A stretch of 64,000 nt of DNA from Rhizophagus irregularis (taxonomy: Eukaryota; Glomeromycota; Glomeromycetes; Glomerales; Glomeraceae). The notes below the pieces were generated by a model. That model did not search any database and was not told where the DNA came from. It saw only the letters and a list, made by a program, of their open reading frames with translations. A program made the translations under genes and the position numbers. Shown here one piece after another: positions 60,528 to 64,000 of this stretch; within the stretch, counting starts at the first letter, position 1, and each line of letters starts with the position of its first letter. Where the stretch lies: contig NC_089444.1 in assembly GCF_026210795.1 (NCBI RefSeq), positions 3,958,501 to 4,022,500 on the forward strand. Direction: 5' to 3'.

Positions 60528-62318
60528 TTTCTCATCATTATAATCTTGATTTATTTATTAACTATTAATAACTTTTCTTTTTATCAAACATGTTTCAAAA
60601 AAAAAATTATAATCAAATGTGTTTCAAAAAAAAAATTCAAAGCATTTTTATTATTATACTACCAAATTTGTATTTCAAAAACTGATCTGCATTACTTTAT
60701 TATGTGTAAAAAAATGTGGTGATCAATGTAACATACACGGTCTTTGTTTTTTACTAAAGCTTTCATTAGAATAATATGTCAATTTTTAACTATAAAAACT
60801 GTGAAAGCATGTTATAGAAATTTGAACTATTCTATTAATAGATGTTAATTTAATGGAAAAATTAATTGTTTACATTTGAAAGTAATAATTTGGAACCTAG
60901 TATTTGGTATGCACATGTGTTTGGTATCAACTTTAGAAGCAATTAAAGCATAACTGGAATCATTGAACTTAAACATATAGTAAATTATGCACACAAGTAA
61001 TATTCTAAAAATAGAATAAAATATTAAATTTTTTAAATTTAATAAAATTTATCATGATTTTAATGATAAAATTATGATATCACTGCTGGCAGAAAATTTT
61101 GACATTTTGGTGTATTATTCTATGATCATTGGGTGCAAAATGCCAAAATGGTGCAATAAACAACCCAATTTGCTGACATTTTGACATATTATTTGTACCA
61201 GGAGATATGAAACCATTACCATTTGTAAGACAACTCTGATGAAGCAGAACAGTATTCATAAAGTTTATGTCTTAATTTAGCGTAAACAATGATAGGTAAC
61301 ACAGCATAAAAAATGGACAATTTTTAACTTTTTAACATGAGACATTCCTATTGTTTAATTGTCATCATGATCACCGGTTAAACCGATCTATTTTAAGATA
61401 ACAATCCGTACTATGGTAAGTTGGAGCATGCTACACGTTACAATACACTTAACTTATATAGGGTAATATAAATAATATAATAATTTACTTATTCCGTGTT
61501 TTTATTCCATTGTTATTTCCGTAAATGTATCATATTCACGGAGTTTATAGCCTCAAACATGAAAATTATCCAAGTTATTTAAATTATTTTCTCACAAATG
61601 TATCATATTCACGGAGTTTTTCAGAAATTACATTTTATTAGGTTAGTTTAATTAGTATTTCTATTTAACTTATAATTATGAATAATAGTTACTAATTATT
61701 CTATTACTATTAAAAATTAAAGTAATTATATTTTATTCCTATTACCATATTATTACTGTCCAAAAGAATTTAATAACCAGTATTTAAAAAATTTATAAAA
61801 TATTTAAATAGTATATATACTTAAGTTTAGTCGTGCGATCAAATTAGCAATATCTATAATTACTGCGGTTATCGAACACTACTGTAGTAGTACCTTACCA
61901 TACTTTTTATAAAAACATAACGAATGATAAGTGTTTTTTGACTTTATATTCAAACAAATTTTTCGAGTATGACGTCTTAGCACGTGCTTTGCATTCATAT
62001 TTCATATGAGAAAGATATCGGCAAAATGCATAACCACGCCAAAGTAATAATGAAGTTAAGTTTATTCACAGTAAAAGTAACTTATCGATAATTTATTAAA
62101 ATTCTCTCAATTATCTAAACATAACAACGAATTCTAATTAAAATATAAAGTGAATTTTGACCTGATTACTAGTATAGTTAATGTAAATATTTGGGTTTAT
62201 TAGTACGATATTGATGATAACTGAAGCTTGTAAAGTAATTATTGTTCTTCAGATTTTTTGCATTATATCTTTATATAATTTACTAGGGGATATTAAAAGA
62301 TGATACTGAACAATGATT
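60528..62318. other. Intergenic region upstream of membrane gene C
   Basis: Diverged copy of 4335-6337 in inverse orientation, with the CACGGAGTTT direct repeats kept (about 61537-61620). No genes seen. Confidence 0.6.
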
Positions 62319-62546
62319 CCCTATAAAAAATGTTTGTTTGATAAATATTCGGAATGAGGTCAATTTTCTGCTATTATACAATATTTGTTACAATTTAATA
62401 CAAGATGCGGAGATTGAGAATTTTTAACCACATAAAAACATACAATATCATGATGAATGTCCAATAAATGTCAAATAAATGTTCGGAATGGGGTCGATTT
62501 TCCGAACAAAAAACCGAACAGTGTTTGGACAATATTTTTTATAGGG
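62319..62546. mobile_element. CCCTATAAAAAA foldback element, 228 bp
   Basis: Starts CCCTATAAAAAATGTTTG and ends ATATTTTTTATAGGG. Inside are ATTCGGAATG(A/G)GGTC repeats in both orientations. The uninterrupted sequence AACAATGATAACATTAAAAT is present in both arms (for example near 32395), proving a later insertion in this copy only. Confidence 0.8.
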
Positions 62547-62754
62547 ATAACATTAAAATGATAGGATTAAAAAAAAAAAATAGATCTCTTAAGTAATTAT
62601 TTTATCAATTTGCTATTGATAAAAAGAATTATGAAGTTTTATTATATTTAATTTTTAATTTTTGAATATCACATTTTAATGAAAAGAATCTGATAGACAA
62701 TATATATAAATTAAAAAACTCTGGCTACGTGTTATATGCCATTGCCTCAAATTA

Positions 62755-63940
62755 CTTCGAATTATCTAGCCCATTCTAGAAACCTTTCAAAAGCTGTATC
62801 TTCATTTTATATTTTTCTTACTTTCCGTTTCAAAAATTAACATAAATAGCTCGGATTCCTCATCTAAAGTCTGTATCATATAAATCAAAGGATATAAAAA
62901 ATCAATGATTTAGCTTGTTAATTACTCTTTGATATTTAGTGCAAACAGTAATCAACATACAATCATCATTCTTTAGTTAAGTCTTCAGCTGGCTTTTTAT
63001 TACGTAAATGATCAATAACAAACTAATTCATCTTCTTGTACGCTGAGATATTCAACAATTCTTTTACTTACAAATGGCTGTAACTTTTTGCTAAGAATAT
63101 TCTGTTGTGAAATTTTAATTATTATTTATGTTAATAAAAACAAAGATTTTTTTAAAAAAAGGAAGAAAATTATGAACCACATATGAAACTTACCTCACCT
63201 AATTCCTCCAAAGTCCTCCTTTATCCGTTGGTATAGTTGCCACTAATTCTTTAACTAATTTTCTTTTTCCTTTCTTCGGTTTTGTTTTCATCGTCCTCAT
63301 TATCACTATATTTCAAAGGAACTAAAATTCGACGTTTACGTTTTGACTTAATACCTCCTTCATCATCAAATTCCTCATCTTCAGCTAGGGCCACTAATGC
63401 CGCGCGACGTTTTGATGCAAGATTAAGAGTTAGTTTTGGTTTAACGCTATTAAATTTGTGAAGCACACTGTGGCAAGCGTTCAAATTTCCTTTTCATTGT
63501 TTAATTCTGCTTCCATAGCTTCTTCACGCTGCTTTCTTTATTCCTCGAGTGTCTGTAATCGATGTTGCTCAAGCTCAATTTCTTGCTGTTCTCGCAACCT
63601 ATCTGCCTCATATATAGTCAATTCACGTGCTCTGAACTGTTGTCGATGGAATCACCAACGAGATTTACATAAATTATAAAAAAAGTTAAAATTCATAATT
63701 TCTCCGTTAAATTGATTACAAGATGAATGTGATATATACCTACCTGTCTTTGTAATATTCTTCTTGACCGCTATCAGCTTCAATGTCATCGCCCCATTCC
63801 ACTAACTTCCTCGCCATTATTTCTCGATCTCGAATTTGTTTTTCTCTAACATCTAGATCTCGTTCTGCTTCACGTTCACGATTTGTTGCCGTTGTTTCTT
63901 CTCTATGTTGCCATCATCTTTCTCTCTAATATAAGATAAT
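62755..63940 (-). pseudogene. RBM25/Snu71-like pseudogene, copy D, 3' half only
   Basis: In transcript order: REREAERDLDVREKQI-type residues (about 63830-63900), EDIEADSGQEEYYKD (about 63745-63795), NSVKPKLTLNLASKRRAALV (about 63395-63455), KRKRRILVPLKYSDNEDDEN (about 63290-63350), the shared frame break at KKKIS*, and the PWI piece PFVSKRIVEYLSVQEDEL (about 63025-63080). The 5' half is missing: homology stops at about 63940 at the edge of another element. It is the best preserved of the four copies in the part it retains but is still broken. Confidence 0.7.
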
Positions 63941-64000
63941 TAGGGATCACCCAAAAATCCTGACGCTTATAATATCGACAGTCTATAATCCCGACACCAA
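63941..64000. mobile_element. Start of an unidentified repeat element at the window edge
   Basis: Homology to the RBM25-like copies ends abruptly and is replaced by GGGATCACCCAAAAATCCTG followed by short repeated motifs (AATCCTGACG, AATATCGACA, AATCCCGACA). Repeated 10-mers just inside a sharp boundary look like the subterminal repeats of a DNA transposon. The rest lies outside the window. Confidence 0.4.

Noticed and set aside
1-64000. CRISPR arrays, tRNA or rRNA genes, bacterial-type operons
   Set aside because: None supported. Introns, spacing and composition are eukaryotic, and the repeats seen are tandem exon-intron units or inverted elements.

Overview
The window is very AT-rich eukaryotic DNA with short GT-AG introns. 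The gene content points to an early-diverging fungus, most likely an arbuscular mycorrhizal fungus (Glomeromycotina, Rhizophagus-like). That is an inference from gene style, not a database match. I saw no rRNA or tRNA gene, no CRISPR array and no LTR or virus-like element. Five gene families are readable: (i) a large secreted-ectodomain, multi-pass membrane protein, present as three intact genes; (ii) an RBM25/Snu71-like splicing factor, present only as four decayed copies; (iii) a Ser/Thr-rich coiled-coil protein, three broken copies; (iv) a decayed short-chain dehydrogenase; (v) one intact 2-oxoglutarate/Fe(II) oxygenase of the TET/JBP-like kind.

Layout: 1-1380 holds a 303-bp inverted-repeat element. 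1381-14607 is a module: RBM25-like pseudogene, membrane gene A, a gene fragment, a 2.29-kb element bounded by inverted repeats, and the coiled-coil pseudogene. From 3241 to 14607 this module is repeated, inverted and almost base for base, at 22139-33505, giving 11.4-kb arms around a 7.5-kb loop. The loop contains a 4.4-kb TTAA-target DNA transposon (14762-19170) and part of a second array-bearing element (20908-22138). The right arm holds membrane gene B and RBM25-like copy B, the latter interrupted by a probable LINE remnant. 37040-38475 is the dehydrogenase pseudogene. 40400-41250 is an older inverted fragment of the loop sequence. 41300-47830 holds more micro-exon arrays and the oxygenase gene. 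48194-52460 is a diverged copy of the module tail, carrying foldback elements. RBM25-like copy C, membrane gene C and RBM25-like copy D complete the window, and a new element starts at about 63941.

The strongest candidate for something undescribed is the family of spliced arrays (11570-12360, mirrored at 24389-25190; 21600-22138; 41430-43210; 43805-44045 on the minus strand; 46209-47800). Each is a run of related micro-exons of about 20-45 nt separated by introns of about 70-95 nt. Many introns carry two hairpins: one just inside the 5' splice site and one around the CTAAC-like branch-point motif. Stem sequences differ between introns but stay complementary, which is the signature of conserved RNA structure, or alternatively of introns seeded by foldback elements. 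One array lies inside an element with inverted ends, behind a CACGTG/CATGTGAC block and a long pyrimidine tract.

The duplications, palindrome, TTAA transposon, foldbacks and dead gene copies describe a young and unstable repeat-rich region. The membrane genes and the oxygenase are the only clearly intact protein genes.
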